In this document: positions 1-8,454 of the stretch, piece after piece | How positions within the stretch are numbered: the stretch's first letter is position 1 | Layout of the letters: each line of letters starts with the position of its first letter | Origin: Paenibacillus amylolyticus | GTDB taxonomy: Bacteria > Bacillota > Bacilli > Paenibacillales > Paenibacillaceae | Reading direction: 5' to 3' | DNA: 64,000 nucleotides | Assembly: GCF_001570725.1 (NCBI RefSeq) | Contig: NZ_BCNV01000001.1 | Coordinates: 1,240,001-1,304,000, forward strand | The notes under the pieces: generated by a model | Seen by the model: the letters and a program-made list of their open reading frames with translations, nothing else | Told to the model about the DNA's origin: nothing | Databases searched by the model: none | Made by a program: the position numbers and the translations under genes

Positions 1-1005
1 GACAAAAAGTCCCGCGAGATTATTACACTCGCCATCCAACGTTGTGCGGCTGACCACGTAGCGGAAACAACGGTATCTGTTGTTACCCTGCCAAATGAAG
101 AAATGAAAGGCCGGATTATCGGTCGTGAAGGACGTAACATCCGTGCGCTTGAAACCCTTACAGGGATTGACCTCATTATCGATGATACGCCAGAAGCTGT
201 TATTCTGTCGGGCTTTGACCCGATTCGCCGTGAGATCGCCCGTACTGCACTGGAGAAACTGGTGGCTGATGGACGTATTCACCCGGCACGGATTGAAGAG
301 ATGGTTGAGAAATCCCGCAAAGAAGTGGATGAGCGCATCCGTGAATACGGTGAGCAAGCTACCTTTGAAGTGGGCGTGCATGGTCTGCATCCGGATCTGA
401 TCAAAATTTTGGGCCGGTTGAAGTTCCGTACAAGTTACGGTCAGAACGTCTTGAAACATTCCATGGAAGTCGCTTATCTGGCTGGACTGATGGCTGGCGA
501 ACTCGGAGAAGACGTAACTCTGGCAAGACGTGCAGGTCTATTGCATGACATCGGTAAAGCGCTGGATCACGAAGTGGAAGGATCACACGTCGAAATTGGC
601 GTGGAACTGGCGAAGAAATACAAAGAACATCCGGTTGTAATCAACAGTATCGCGTCCCATCACGGAGATTGCGAAGCGACTTCGGTCATTGCCATGTTGG
701 TTGGCGCAGCAGATGCGCTCTCCGCAGCAAGACCAGGCGCACGCCGCGAAACGCTGGAAACGTATATCAAACGACTGGAGAAGCTGGAAGAGATTTCGGA
801 ATCCTTCGAAGGTGTCGAGAAATCGTATGCCATTCAGGCCGGACGCGAAGTTCGCGTTATGGTACAACCTGAGAAGATCGATGATGCTGAAGCCTTCCGC
901 TTAGCCCGTGACATCACGAAGATGATTGAGAATGAACTCGACTATCCGGGTCACATCAAAGTCACCGTCATTCGGGAAACCCGTGCGGTTGAATACGCAA
1001 AATAG
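1..1005 (+). CDS. rny: Ribonuclease Y, 3' part (5' end outside window)
   Basis: RNase Y is the membrane-anchored endoribonuclease that starts bulk mRNA turnover in Firmicutes. The frame is open from base 1, so the membrane anchor and coiled coil lie upstream of the window and 334 C-terminal residues are visible. They contain the KH RNA-binding domain ([15 protein letters not shown], coded from about base 106) and the HD phosphohydrolase domain with its metal-binding LHDIG motif at bases 541-555, followed by SHHGD. The end, VEYAK, is typical of the family. A strong terminator follows directly. The gene is followed by ymdB and spoVS, the same order as in Bacillus subtilis. Identification is secure; only the start is missing. 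Confidence 0.97.
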   Translation, partial: DKKSREIITLAIQRCAADHVAETTVSVVTLPNEEMKGRIIGREGRNIRALETLTGIDLIIDDTPEAVILSGFDPIRREIARTALEKLVADGRIHPARIEEMVEKSRKEVDERIREYGEQATFEVGVHGLHPDLIKILGRLKFRTSYGQNVLKHSMEVAYLAGLMAGELGEDVTLARRAGLLHDIGKALDHEVEGSHVEIGVELAKKYKEHPVVINSIASHHGDCEATSVIAMLVGAADALSAARPGARRETLETYIKRLEKLEEISESFEGVEKSYAIQAGREVRVMVQPEKIDDAEAFRLARDITKMIENELDYPGHIKVTVIRETRAVEYAK

Positions 1006-1013
1006 AGCATTAG

Positions 1014-1046
1014 GGAAAAGTGGCCGCAGTAGTGGGCCACTTTTCC
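1014..1046 (+). terminator. Intrinsic terminator after rny
   Basis: A 12-bp perfect inverted repeat, GGAAAAGTGGCC and GGCCACTTTTCC, with a short loop starts 9 bases after the rny stop codon. The T-rich 3' arm supplies the U tract. Confidence 0.8.
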
Positions 1047-1107
1047 TGTTGATAGCCTGTTAAAAGGCTTTTTGTACGAACTACACATTATGTAGCATGA
1101 GATAGAG

Positions 1108-1149
1108 TCCTGCAAAGTTCAACATTCGAAGTAAGAGGACTTTGCAGGA
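1108..1149 (+). promoter_or_regulatory. Hairpin in the ymdB leader
   Basis: Perfect 11-bp inverted repeat (TCCTGCAAAGT at 1108-1118 and ACTTTGCAGGA at 1139-1149) with a 20-base loop. It ends four bases before the GAGGAGG ribosome binding site of ymdB. There is no T run after it, so it is not an intrinsic terminator. It could affect translation or mRNA stability; the role is unknown. Confidence 0.45.
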
Positions 1150-1168
1150 ATTGAGGAGGCAGTAATCA

Positions 1169-1963
1169 ATGAAAGTTTTGTTTATTGGTGACATTGTAGG
1201 CAACGTGGGACGTAAGGCACTAAAAGAAAATTTACCGTACCTGAAATCGAAGTATAAACCACATGTGGTCATTGTAAATGGTGAAAATGCGGCAGCAGGT
1301 CGCGGAATTACCGGTGCGATCGCGAATGAGTTTTTCAACTGGGGTGTACATGGTATTACACTTGGTAATCATACCTGGGACAATAAGGATATTTTTGATT
1401 TTATAGATGATGAACCGCGCATGATTCGTCCAGCGAATTTTCCACCAGGCACACCAGGACGAGGATACACGGTTGTCAAAGGTGAAGGCAAAGAGCTGGC
1501 TATTGTCAATCTGCAAGGAAGAACGTTCTTGCCTGCTCTGGATTGTCCATTCCGTGTGGCTGATGAGATTGTAGACGAGCTGCGTCAGGACTATAAATGT
1601 ATTCTGGTCGACATGCATGCCGAAGCGACGTCAGAGAAGATTGCCATGGGATGGCATCTGGATGGACGTGCGTCGCTCGTTGTAGGTACACATACGCATG
1701 TACAGAGTAACGATGATCGGATTTTGCCTGGAGGAACGGCTTACTTGACGGATGCGGGCATGGTAGGGCCGCGTGACGGCATATTGGGCATGGAGCGTGA
1801 GGCCGTGCTGCGCAAGTTCTACACCCAGCTGCCTGTACGTTTCGTTGTGGATGATGGCAAATGGCATTTCCATGGTGTCTTAGTAGAAATTGATGAAGCT
1901 ACAGGGGCGGCAACACGCATCGAAAAAATTCGTCTGATGGAGGACGAGTGGCGCATGGAATAG
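1169..1963 (+). CDS. ymdB: YmdB-type metallophosphoesterase (TIGR00282 family)
   Basis: Cytoplasmic calcineurin-like phosphoesterase; the B. subtilis YmdB hydrolyses 2',3'-cyclic nucleotides and influences the switch between motility and biofilm growth. The 264-residue length matches the family. Metal-binding motifs are visible in order: GDIVG near the N-terminus, NGENAAAGRG, GNHTWDN, HAEATSEK and GTHTHVQ. The ATG at 1169 has a GAGGAGG ribosome binding site at 1153-1159. It sits between rny and spoVS, as in B. subtilis, where YmdB is functionally linked to RNase Y. Confidence 0.95.
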   Translation: MKVLFIGDIVGNVGRKALKENLPYLKSKYKPHVVIVNGENAAAGRGITGAIANEFFNWGVHGITLGNHTWDNKDIFDFIDDEPRMIRPANFPPGTPGRGYTVVKGEGKELAIVNLQGRTFLPALDCPFRVADEIVDELRQDYKCILVDMHAEATSEKIAMGWHLDGRASLVVGTHTHVQSNDDRILPGGTAYLTDAGMVGPRDGILGMEREAVLRKFYTQLPVRFVVDDGKWHFHGVLVEIDEATGAATRIEKIRLMEDEWRME

Positions 1964-2001
1964 GGGTATTGTCCCATTTTGCAGGGAAACCCGTCTAAAA
2001 A

Positions 2002-2030
2002 GAAGGAATTTTTTTGCCTCCCGCGAATAA
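2002..2030 (+). promoter_or_regulatory. Probable SigH promoter of spoVS
   Basis: The -35 element GAAGGAATT (2002-2010) matches the sigma-H consensus RNAGGAWWW. An 11-base spacer leads to a -10 element containing GAATAA (GAAT at 2025-2028). spoVS is a sigma-H-dependent early sporulation gene in B. subtilis, which fits. The base at the R position of the -10 box is C, a mismatch. Confidence 0.65.
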
Positions 2031-2080
2031 CATCTAGTAAGTGGAAACAAACTTTCAACATTCCCAGGGAGGTACTTACC

Positions 2081-2341
2081 ATGGATGTATTAAAAGTTTC
2101 AGCAAAGTCCAATCCTAATTCTGTAGCCGGCGCTCTTGCAGGGGTTCTTCGTGAACGTGGAAATGCTGAACTGCAGGCAATTGGAGCGGGAGCACTGAAC
2201 CAAGCCATTAAAGCGGTAGCGATAGCCCGGGGATTTGTAGCACCAAGCGGAGTTGACCTGATTTGTATTCCAGCTTTTACAGACATTGTGATCGACGGCG
2301 AGGACCGAACGGCCATTAAGCTGATTGTGGAGCCCAGATAA
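2081..2341 (+). CDS. spoVS: Stage V sporulation protein S
   Basis: Small (86-residue) Alba-fold, nucleic-acid-binding protein needed for normal spore coat and septum development. The sequence from MDVLKVSAKSNPNSVAGALA to the C-terminal IKLIVEPR is highly typical of SpoVS. The start at 2081 is chosen because GGGAGGT lies at 2067-2073; an upstream in-frame start would put a long non-homologous extension before it and would overlap the sigma-H-like promoter. A terminator follows at once. Monocistronic, and placed after ymdB as in Bacillus. Confidence 0.96.
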   Translation: MDVLKVSAKSNPNSVAGALAGVLRERGNAELQAIGAGALNQAIKAVAIARGFVAPSGVDLICIPAFTDIVIDGEDRTAIKLIVEPR

Positions 2342-2359
2342 TACATGCAGTATGCATTG

Positions 2360-2389
2360 AACCTGTTTACGATGTAGACAGGTTTTTTT
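2360..2389 (+). terminator. Intrinsic terminator after spoVS
   Basis: Stem AACCTGT / ACAGGTT followed by a run of T residues, 18 bases after the spoVS stop codon. Confidence 0.85.
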
Positions 2390-2425
2390 GCGTTTTTTGA
2401 AACAAAATATGGAGGAGGGTTTAAG

Positions 2426-3415
2426 ATGTCCATGTCTGATTGGCGTGTAGCTGATTTTCACTGTGATGCACTGAGCAAAATATTGATGCAGCCAGCTCTT
2501 TCGTTCGAAGATTCTCCACAACTGGATGTGAATTTGCAACGCTTGAAAGAGGGTAAAGTCGGATTACAGGCATTCGCCATCTATTTACCTGAAGTACTTG
2601 GCAGAGGCAAGTTTGAACATGTGATGGGGCAGTTGGAGATCTATCGTAAGCGCGTAGAGAGGAGTCAGGAGCGACTTGGCGGCACACAGACGTTGTTATG
2701 GCGCGAACAGGTGGCTCAGGTGGGGCAAACAGAGGATCCATGGGGATTAATCACACTGGAGGGCGTGGACGGTCTGGAGGGCAACCTGTTCTATCTGGAG
2801 TTATGTTATCAGATGGGTGTTCGAATCATTGGACTTACGTGGAATTATGCCAATTGGGCGGCTGACGGAGTAATGGAGAAGCGTGGAGCAGGTCTGACCG
2901 AGAAGGGGAAGGAACTGGTGAGCCGGTGTAATGAAATCGGGATGCTGTTAGATGTGTCACATCTGACGGAGAAAGGGTTCTGGGAACTGACTGACTTGAG
3001 CAAGCGTCCTTTTATCGCCTCTCACTCCAACAGCTATAGCGTATGTCCTCATGTGCGTAATCTGAAAGATGATCAGATTCAGGCCATCATTGCCCGCGAA
3101 GGGCGGATCGGACTGACGTTTGTCCCTTGGTTTGTTAAGCAGGAGGGTGACGTACGTATAGAAGACCTGTTACCTCATATCGAGCAGATTTGTTCTCTGG
3201 GTGGGCAGCATCATCTGATGATGGGCTCCGATTTTGATGGGATTTCAACATATATTCAGAGACTTGAACACTCAGGACACTATCCAAGAGTGACGGAGAT
3301 CCTGCTCAAGCATTATGATGAACATTTGGTGCGTGGCTGGTTGTGGGGGAATGCGACGAGTTATCTAGGGGAACACTTGCCAGAGAATAATCTGAAAATG
3401 AAGGGGCTTCCGTGA
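2426..3415 (+). CDS. Membrane dipeptidase family protein (peptidase M19)
   Basis: Zinc-dependent dipeptidase of the renal dipeptidase (amidohydrolase) superfamily, predicted to cleave dipeptides or similar amide substrates; 329 residues, normal for bacterial members. Visible metal-ligand motifs: DFHCD (HxD) near residue 11, LEGVDGL around residue 110, DVSHL, SHSN and GSDFDG in the C-terminal third. No signal peptide, so cytoplasmic. The ATG at 2426 is preceded by GGAGGAGGG. In Bacillus and relatives such genes occur near spoVS; some are spore-associated, but nothing in this sequence proves that. Substrate unknown. Confidence 0.9.
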   Translation: MSMSDWRVADFHCDALSKILMQPALSFEDSPQLDVNLQRLKEGKVGLQAFAIYLPEVLGRGKFEHVMGQLEIYRKRVERSQERLGGTQTLLWREQVAQVGQTEDPWGLITLEGVDGLEGNLFYLELCYQMGVRIIGLTWNYANWAADGVMEKRGAGLTEKGKELVSRCNEIGMLLDVSHLTEKGFWELTDLSKRPFIASHSNSYSVCPHVRNLKDDQIQAIIAREGRIGLTFVPWFVKQEGDVRIEDLLPHIEQICSLGGQHHLMMGSDFDGISTYIQRLEHSGHYPRVTEILLKHYDEHLVRGWLWGNATSYLGEHLPENNLKMKGLP

Positions 3416-3552
3416 AATAGTGAAGTGGGCTCTGGGACCGACCCAATGGGTGGAATGAAGCTCGTTTTCCAAATAAAGGCGGGAAATGATGGTGAAATAT
3501 GTGTATTTCATGAATTTTCACCAGTTCGTTTTCATTTCACTCCAAAAAGGGG

Positions 3553-3558
3553 TATAAT
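3553..3558 (+). promoter_or_regulatory. -10 box upstream of pduL
   Basis: Perfect TATAAT at 3553-3558, 60 bases before the pduL start. The -35 region is poor (TTTCAT at the expected place), so strength and exact assignment are uncertain. Confidence 0.4.
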
Positions 3559-3618
3559 ACCATTGGATTGTTAAGAGCCTGAGTACAGGCCATAGATAAA
3601 CAAGGAGTGAAATTTACG

Positions 3619-4191
3619 ATGAGTAAAACAGTACCTGTGGGCGTATCTGCCCGTCACATTCATGTATCCCAAGAGCACGTTGAAATTTTGTTTGGTAAAG
3701 GTTATGAACTGACTGAATTTAAAGCTCTGTCTCAGCCTGGCCAATACGCTGCTAACGAAACTGTAGCGGTAATTGGTTCGAAAGGACAGTTTGATAAAGT
3801 GCGTATCCTTGGACCTGTTCGTCCTGAAACGCAACTAGAGATCTCCATGACAGATTCATTTGCCATTGGTGTTAAAGCACCTGTACGCGAGTCCGGAAGC
3901 ATTGAAGGCACACCGGGAATCACGATCAAAGGTCCTGCTGGCGAAGTAACAATTGATAAAGGTGTTATCGTTGCTGCTCGTCACATTCACTTCCATACTT
4001 CGGATGCTGCTAAATGGGGTATCGAGGACAAACAATTGCTGAAAGTTCGCTTGAGTGGAGATCGTGGTCTGGTACTGGAAAATGTACTGGCTCGTGTATC
4101 CGATTCTTTCGCACTGGACATGCATATTGATACAGATGAAGCTAACGCTGCTGGCGCTCGTAATGGCGACACTGCTGAAATCATCGACTAA
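3619..4191 (+). CDS. pduL: PduL-type phosphate propanoyl/acyltransferase
   Basis: Converts acyl-CoA plus phosphate to acyl-phosphate and CoA (acetate/propionate metabolism); structurally unrelated to Pta. The 190-residue protein shows the two duplicated PduL halves, each with the zinc-binding motif RHIH (ARHIHVS near residue 11, AARHIHFH near residue 120). No N-terminal encapsulation peptide is present, so it is probably a free housekeeping enzyme and not a microcompartment protein. Start taken at 3619 (MSKTVPVGVS) because the AAGGAGTG site lies 10-17 bases upstream; an ATG at 3607 would overlap that site. It is monocistronic, with a -10 box before and a terminator after. Confidence 0.92.
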   Translation: MSKTVPVGVSARHIHVSQEHVEILFGKGYELTEFKALSQPGQYAANETVAVIGSKGQFDKVRILGPVRPETQLEISMTDSFAIGVKAPVRESGSIEGTPGITIKGPAGEVTIDKGVIVAARHIHFHTSDAAKWGIEDKQLLKVRLSGDRGLVLENVLARVSDSFALDMHIDTDEANAAGARNGDTAEIID

Positions 4192-4241
4192 TTACATGTA
4201 ATAGCTTCAGCCCCCAATTATGGCGGTCTGAATAACATATA

Positions 4242-4303
4242 AACCTGAGCACAGCCAACAGGGGCCGGTTAATTCCAGCCCTGATGGCAAGGCTCAGGTT
4301 TTT
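4242..4303 (+). terminator. Intrinsic terminator after pduL
   Basis: Arms AACCTGAGC and GCTCAGGTT flank a 41-base insert that contains a smaller GC-rich hairpin; TTTT follows. Confidence 0.7.
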
Positions 4304-4503
4304 GTGTTTTCTGAACCTTCTTCTGAACCTTGCATGTTTCGGATTAGACGAAGGGACATGCGGTTTGGATGTGGAACTACAGCCCAATTCATGCTATAAT
4401 TTGCTGTAATGCTCTTTTGCTGTTCCAAGCAAGAACTTCATGTGGAACAGGGATGAATGAACGATTTTTTATTAATAGAGGCTGTAAGGAGTGACCGAAG
4501 GAA

Positions 4504-6060
4504 ATGGCTAAAGACTCAAAAAAGGATTACTCCCAATATTTTGATTTCTCCGATGCCAAAGTAATTTCGCAAGATGAATTCAGCAAAAAGATAAGAATCC
4601 GGGGCCGTGAGATTAACATCAAATCGGAACCCAATCATCGTCAGGAGAAACAGCGGGGCAAGGAAGACGTCCAGGTGCTTTACGAAAATGCCGTTCCCGA
4701 TGAACTGAAAAACATAGGGAAAGGCAAACATTATATTGTATATACGTATGGATGTCAGATGAACGAGCATGACTCGGAGACCATCAAAGGTCTGCTTGAG
4801 TCTATGGGGTATCAGGCCACAGAAGATCGCAAAGAGGCTGATATTATTCTGCTCAATACGTGTGCTATACGGGAAAATGCGGAAGATAAGGTGTTTGGTG
4901 AGCTTGGTCACCTGAAAACGCTAAAACTCGAACGTCCGGGATTGTTACTTGGCGTGTGCGGGTGTATGTCCCAGGAGGAAGGCGTAGTCAACCGGATCAT
5001 GCAGAAGCATGGATTTGTGGATATGATCTTCGGTACACACAATGTGCACCGGTTGCCACATCTGATCCAGGAAGCGCTGTTCAGCAAAGAAATGGTTGTT
5101 GAGGTATGGTCCAAGGAAGGCGACATCATTGAGAACCTGCCGAAGAAACGCGAGGGTATGCGCGGCTGGGTAAACATCATGTATGGCTGCGACAAGTTCT
5201 GTACATATTGTATCGTTCCGTTCACACGGGGCAAAGAACGTAGCCGTCGTCCGGAAGATGTCATTGCCGAAGTACGGGATTTGGCACGTCAGGGCTTTAA
5301 AGAAATCACCCTGCTTGGTCAAAATGTGAATGCGTACGGCAAAGACTTCACCGACCTGAACTACAGCTTTGGCGACTTGATGGATGCCATCCGACAAATC
5401 GATATTCCGCGAGTACGCTTTACAACCAGTCACCCACGTGACTTTGATGATCGCTTGATTGAAGTGCTGGCCAAAGGCGGAAACCTGGTGGAGCATATCC
5501 ATCTTCCGGTGCAGTCTGGCAGTTCAGAAGTACTCAAGCGTATGAGCCGCAAGTATAGCCGGGAACACTATCTGAAACTGGCTGGCAAAATTAAAAAGGC
5601 CATTCCGGAAGTTGTGTTGACAACGGATATTATTGTTGGTTTTCCGGGGGAAACGGAAGAACAATTTGAAGATACACTTTCCCTTGTCCGTGAAGTAGGG
5701 TATGATTTTGCCTATACCTTCATTTATTCCCCGCGTGAAGGTACACCGGCTGCAGTGATGGAAGATAACGTACCGATGGAAGTGAAGAAGGAACGTTTGA
5801 AGCGTTTGAACGAAACGATCAACGAATACAGCCACCGAAGCAATGAAGAACAACGTGGCAAAGTCGTTGAGGTACTCGTTGAAGGCGAGAGCAAACGGAA
5901 TTCCGAAGTTCTGGCAGGACGGACGCGCAGCAACAAGCTGGTGCATTTTGAAGGACCCAAAGAGTTGATCGGTACTTTCGTACAAGTGGAAATCACCGAT
6001 CCGATGACTTTTTATATTCGGGGCAACCTGCTCTCCGAGCCGGTAGCTGCCAATCAGTAA
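4504..6060 (+). CDS. miaB: tRNA-2-methylthio-N6-dimethylallyladenosine synthase MiaB
   Basis: Radical-SAM methylthiotransferase that adds a methylthio group to i6A37 of tRNAs reading U-starting codons. 518 residues, with an N-terminal extension of about 65 residues before the UPF0004 domain, as in Bacillus MiaB. Motifs: [21 protein letters not shown] and GVCGCM hold the auxiliary Fe-S cluster; [10 protein letters not shown] is the radical-SAM CxxxCxxC; the C-terminal TRAM domain ends near residue 510. The start ATG follows AAGGAGTG with a 10-base gap. Followed by the RicA-type gene, as in B. subtilis. Confidence 0.96.
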   Translation: MAKDSKKDYSQYFDFSDAKVISQDEFSKKIRIRGREINIKSEPNHRQEKQRGKEDVQVLYENAVPDELKNIGKGKHYIVYTYGCQMNEHDSETIKGLLESMGYQATEDRKEADIILLNTCAIRENAEDKVFGELGHLKTLKLERPGLLLGVCGCMSQEEGVVNRIMQKHGFVDMIFGTHNVHRLPHLIQEALFSKEMVVEVWSKEGDIIENLPKKREGMRGWVNIMYGCDKFCTYCIVPFTRGKERSRRPEDVIAEVRDLARQGFKEITLLGQNVNAYGKDFTDLNYSFGDLMDAIRQIDIPRVRFTTSHPRDFDDRLIEVLAKGGNLVEHIHLPVQSGSSEVLKRMSRKYSREHYLKLAGKIKKAIPEVVLTTDIIVGFPGETEEQFEDTLSLVREVGYDFAYTFIYSPREGTPAAVMEDNVPMEVKKERLKRLNETINEYSHRSNEEQRGKVVEVLVEGESKRNSEVLAGRTRSNKLVHFEGPKELIGTFVQVEITDPMTFYIRGNLLSEPVAANQ

Positions 6061-6096
6061 TACACACACCAATAAGATGAATATTTTTTTGCACTT

Positions 6097-6262
6097 AGCG
6101 GGGTTACGCCGAGCGTAGCGAAGGTGACGGAATCGATTCTGTAGAAGCGAAGCGTTCGCCTTTGTCTCCGAATTTTAACCTTGAACAATCTCAATTGAAA
6201 AAATTCGGAGACAACAGCGATCAAAAGAACGATCCGACACCGCAGCGGTCACTCAGCAGTCA
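6097..6262 (+). repeat. Foldback intergenic element between miaB and ricA
   Basis: The miaB-ricA gap is filled by a structured, GC-variable segment. Its core is a perfect 15-bp inverted repeat (TTGTCTCCGAATTTT at 6162-6176, complement at 6200-6214) enclosing an AT-rich loop. It is flanked by smaller palindromes such as CTCAGCAGTCAACTGAG. It looks like a dispersed Paenibacillus-type repeat, but only one copy is in this window, so the repeat status is an inference. Confidence 0.5.
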
Positions 6263-6322
6263 ACTGAGCTAGGGCAACATAAGTTTTCATCTTATATCAT
6301 CTCATAGAATGGAGCGATTTCA

Positions 6323-6772
6323 GTGGCGCAGGAAGAAGTGCAATACAACCATTATGGAATGCCTACCTACGATACGCGCAATCTGGTCATACGCGACGAC
6401 ATTATGGGAAAAGCCAAAGAGTTGGCTGATATGCTCGGAACGAGTGAGGAAGTTAGACAGTTTCAACAGGCTGAAACCAAAATTCGGGATCATGAGCGCA
6501 TCCAACAGTTGATTGCAACCATCAAGAAGAAACAAAAAGAGATCGTTGCTTTTGAAAGCTTCAAAAATGTGGAGATGGTCAGCAAAATTGAACAGGAAAT
6601 TGAAGATCTGCAAGGCGAACTGGACAGCATTCCATTGGTTACGGAATTCCAGCAAAGCCAGAGCGATATCAACTACTTGCTTCAGCTGGTGATCTCTGTA
6701 ATCCGGGATACGGTTTCTGAAAAAGTAAACGTGGAGGCTGGAACGGATTCACCTCCGACCAGTTGCGGTTAA
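6323..6772 (+). CDS. ricA: YlbF/YmcA family protein, RicA-like
   Basis: Likely subunit of the RicA-RicF-RicT (YmcA-YlbF-YaaT) complex, which in B. subtilis works with RNase Y in mRNA maturation and promotes phosphorelay, competence and biofilm development. The 149-residue, mostly helical protein carries the YlbF-family core (MGKAKELADMLGTSEEVRQF..., then a long helix with KKKQKEIVAFESFKN). A single cysteine near the C-terminus (TSCG) may relate to the Fe-S clusters reported for this complex. GTG start, GGAGCG upstream. Position after miaB supports RicA over RicF. An RNase Y gene at the window start fits functionally. Confidence 0.8.
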   Translation: MAQEEVQYNHYGMPTYDTRNLVIRDDIMGKAKELADMLGTSEEVRQFQQAETKIRDHERIQQLIATIKKKQKEIVAFESFKNVEMVSKIEQEIEDLQGELDSIPLVTEFQQSQSDINYLLQLVISVIRDTVSEKVNVEAGTDSPPTSCG

Positions 6773-6782
6773 ATGACGGAAG

Positions 6783-6809
6783 GGTGCGGACGCTGTCCGC
6801 GCCTTTTTT
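6783..6809 (+). terminator. Intrinsic terminator after ricA
   Basis: GC-rich stem GGTGCGGAC / GTCCGCGCC with a three-base loop and six Ts, 10 bases after the stop codon. Confidence 0.9.
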
Positions 6810-7095
6810 GATGATTATAGAATTATAAGTTTTCAGCGAGCTGAAGGATGCGATAATCGCAAGAAAAGCAACTGCTAAACCACGAATGTGGCATCATCGA
6901 TAAGGCTTCGATCAGAAGCTTTTCTTACATTGCATAACCATTAAGGTGGAGTGGCTGTCGCCAAGTACTCGGAATATACTTCCAAGCAAAGCTCCACACT
7001 GTGGGGTTATTTTGTGTGGCGCAGCTGATTTTAATGATAAAAGCACATGACATCAAGAGCTTGATACGTACAGTGCAATAAAGGAGAAATGAATA
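6810..7095. other. Gene-free stretch with a predicted three-way-junction RNA
   Basis: No credible ORF. At 6861-6926 the outer arms AAGAAAAGC and GCTTTTCTT (9 bp, perfect) enclose two small hairpins (CCAC-gaat-GTGG and ATCGA-taaggct-TCGAT), preceded by GCGA-taa-TCGC. No T run follows. This could be the leader of the thioesterase gene or a small RNA. Beyond that I see only weak promoter-like AT stretches. Confidence 0.4.
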
Positions 7096-7500
7096 ATGAG
7101 TATTTTGGACAAAATGGTGGAAGACGGAGACGGACGATTTTGGGGATTTCTTGGCTGTCGTTATATTAAAGGAGACGGTAAAGAAGTACAGATTGCGTTG
7201 ACAGCAGGCGAACATCATACCAACTCTATGGGAATTATTCATGGGGGTGTATTGACTTCACTGATGGATCAGGCGATGGGTATGGTTGCAACAGCAGCAA
7301 TGGAAGTGGATGGCTGTGTGACAACGAATCTGAACGTACATTTTCTCGCACCCATGAAACAAGGGGAATTAACGGTGACAGCTACGGTACTGCATCAGGC
7401 TGGACGCAGTGTTACGACTCAATCGGAGGTTCGTGATGCATCGGGCACGTTGGGATGCATGGCTACGGCGACATTCCGTATAGCGCGTCCAAGAACATAA
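7096..7500 (+). CDS. PaaI-like hotdog-fold thioesterase
   Basis: Predicted acyl-CoA thioesterase of the PaaI/YbgC-like hotdog superfamily, 134 residues. The hallmark helix and loop NSMGIIHGGVLTSLMDQAMG (with the HGG motif) and the following TTNLNVHFLAPM strand are clear. The start ATG at 7096 follows AAGGAGAAATGAATA. It stands alone between a terminator and the NAD-salvage operon promoter. The substrate cannot be inferred. Confidence 0.88.
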   Translation: MSILDKMVEDGDGRFWGFLGCRYIKGDGKEVQIALTAGEHHTNSMGIIHGGVLTSLMDQAMGMVATAAMEVDGCVTTNLNVHFLAPMKQGELTVTATVLHQAGRSVTTQSEVRDASGTLGCMATATFRIARPRT

Positions 7501-7516
7501 CACAGGAATCCCGCAG

Positions 7517-7544
7517 TTGACAAAAGATATTATTATGTCATAAT
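7517..7544 (+). promoter_or_regulatory. Promoter with overlapping palindromic operator (NAD-salvage operon)
   Basis: TTGACA at 7517-7522, 16-base spacer, CATAAT at 7539-7544. The -10 box is the right half of a perfect 13-bp inverted repeat, ATTATG-T-CATAAT (7532-7544). A repressor bound there would block RNA polymerase; the adjacent NrtR-like gene is the obvious candidate. Confidence 0.65.
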
Positions 7545-7578
7545 GAAATTATCAAAATGAAAATAGTCGGTGGTGCCC

Positions 7579-8382
7579 ATGAGCGAAAACTACGAACACT
7601 TCAATGCAGAGAGCGACGAACAAGCAGCACGTGCCTATAGTTCCAAGAAATATCGTACCCCCGATGGTGTTCCTGCGGATATCGTTATGTTCACCTTGAC
7701 CAAGCGGGAGCGCAAGACGGTAACGAAGACACTTCCCATTCGGGAACTGAAAGTGATGCTAATCAAGCGCAAAGGCTGGCCTTTTGCAGGCAGATGGGCA
7801 TTACCCGGTGGATTTTGTCAGGAGAATGAATCCATCTACGGTGCAGCAAAGCGTGAACTGATGGAAGAGACAGGTGTAGACGGTGGACATCTGGAATACT
7901 TGAATGTATACAGTCAGCCGGGTCGTGACCCGAGGGGCTGGATCATCTCTCATGCGTTTTTCGCGCTTGTAGAAGAATGGATGCTGGATCAACGCCAAGC
8001 GGCAGATGATGCTGAGGATGTTGGGTTGTTCACGATTCAGGAGGCGCTACAAGAATTGGAGTTGGCCTTTGATCACAGAACAATCATCGAAGATGCTTAT
8101 CGACGTATTCAACAACAGATGCTGGAAACGACGATTGCTCGTCAGTTCCTGCCACGTGATTTTACATTAAGTGAATTATATCAGGTTATTCAAAGTGTTG
8201 TACCGGATTTTGAAGAACCAAACTTCATTCGCAAGATTACGTCTACCCGCAGTCGCAAGGGCATTGTGGAAGAAGTACGGGACGAAGAGGGTAATCTGGT
8301 GAGTTCTAACCAGTATTCACAGCGTCCGGCACAGCTATATCGTTTTACAGAACTCGTACCACGCCTATCCATCTATACGTAA
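7579..8382 (+). CDS. Nudix protein with C-terminal winged helix, NrtR-like regulator
   Basis: 267 residues in two parts. The N-terminal Nudix domain has a complete Nudix box (GFCQENE...RELMEETGV, near residues 78-100), so hydrolase activity is possible. The C-terminal part starting near LPRDFTLSELYQVIQ, with NFIRKI further on, has the pattern of the winged-helix domain of NrtR, the ADP-ribose-sensing repressor of NAD genes. The next two genes on the same strand encode nicotinamide/nicotinate salvage enzymes, and a palindrome sits on the operon's -10 box, so autoregulation is likely. ATG at 7579 is preferred over GTG at 7570, since GGTGG gives a better-spaced binding site. The alternative is a plain ADP-ribose pyrophosphatase. 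Confidence 0.82.
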   Translation: MSENYEHFNAESDEQAARAYSSKKYRTPDGVPADIVMFTLTKRERKTVTKTLPIRELKVMLIKRKGWPFAGRWALPGGFCQENESIYGAAKRELMEETGVDGGHLEYLNVYSQPGRDPRGWIISHAFFALVEEWMLDQRQAADDAEDVGLFTIQEALQELELAFDHRTIIEDAYRRIQQQMLETTIARQFLPRDFTLSELYQVIQSVVPDFEEPNFIRKITSTRSRKGIVEEVRDEEGNLVSSNQYSQRPAQLYRFTELVPRLSIYT

Positions 8383-8454
8383 TAATGTGTAGGTGTGTCA
8401 ATCTGAATTGAATTGAATCAGAATCAACCATTTCTGAGCAAGGGAGTGTTGACG

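Noticed and set aside
7518..7544. CRISPR or tandem repeat array anywhere in the window
   Set aside because: No regularly spaced direct repeats were seen; the only repeats are foldback elements and operator palindromes such as this one.
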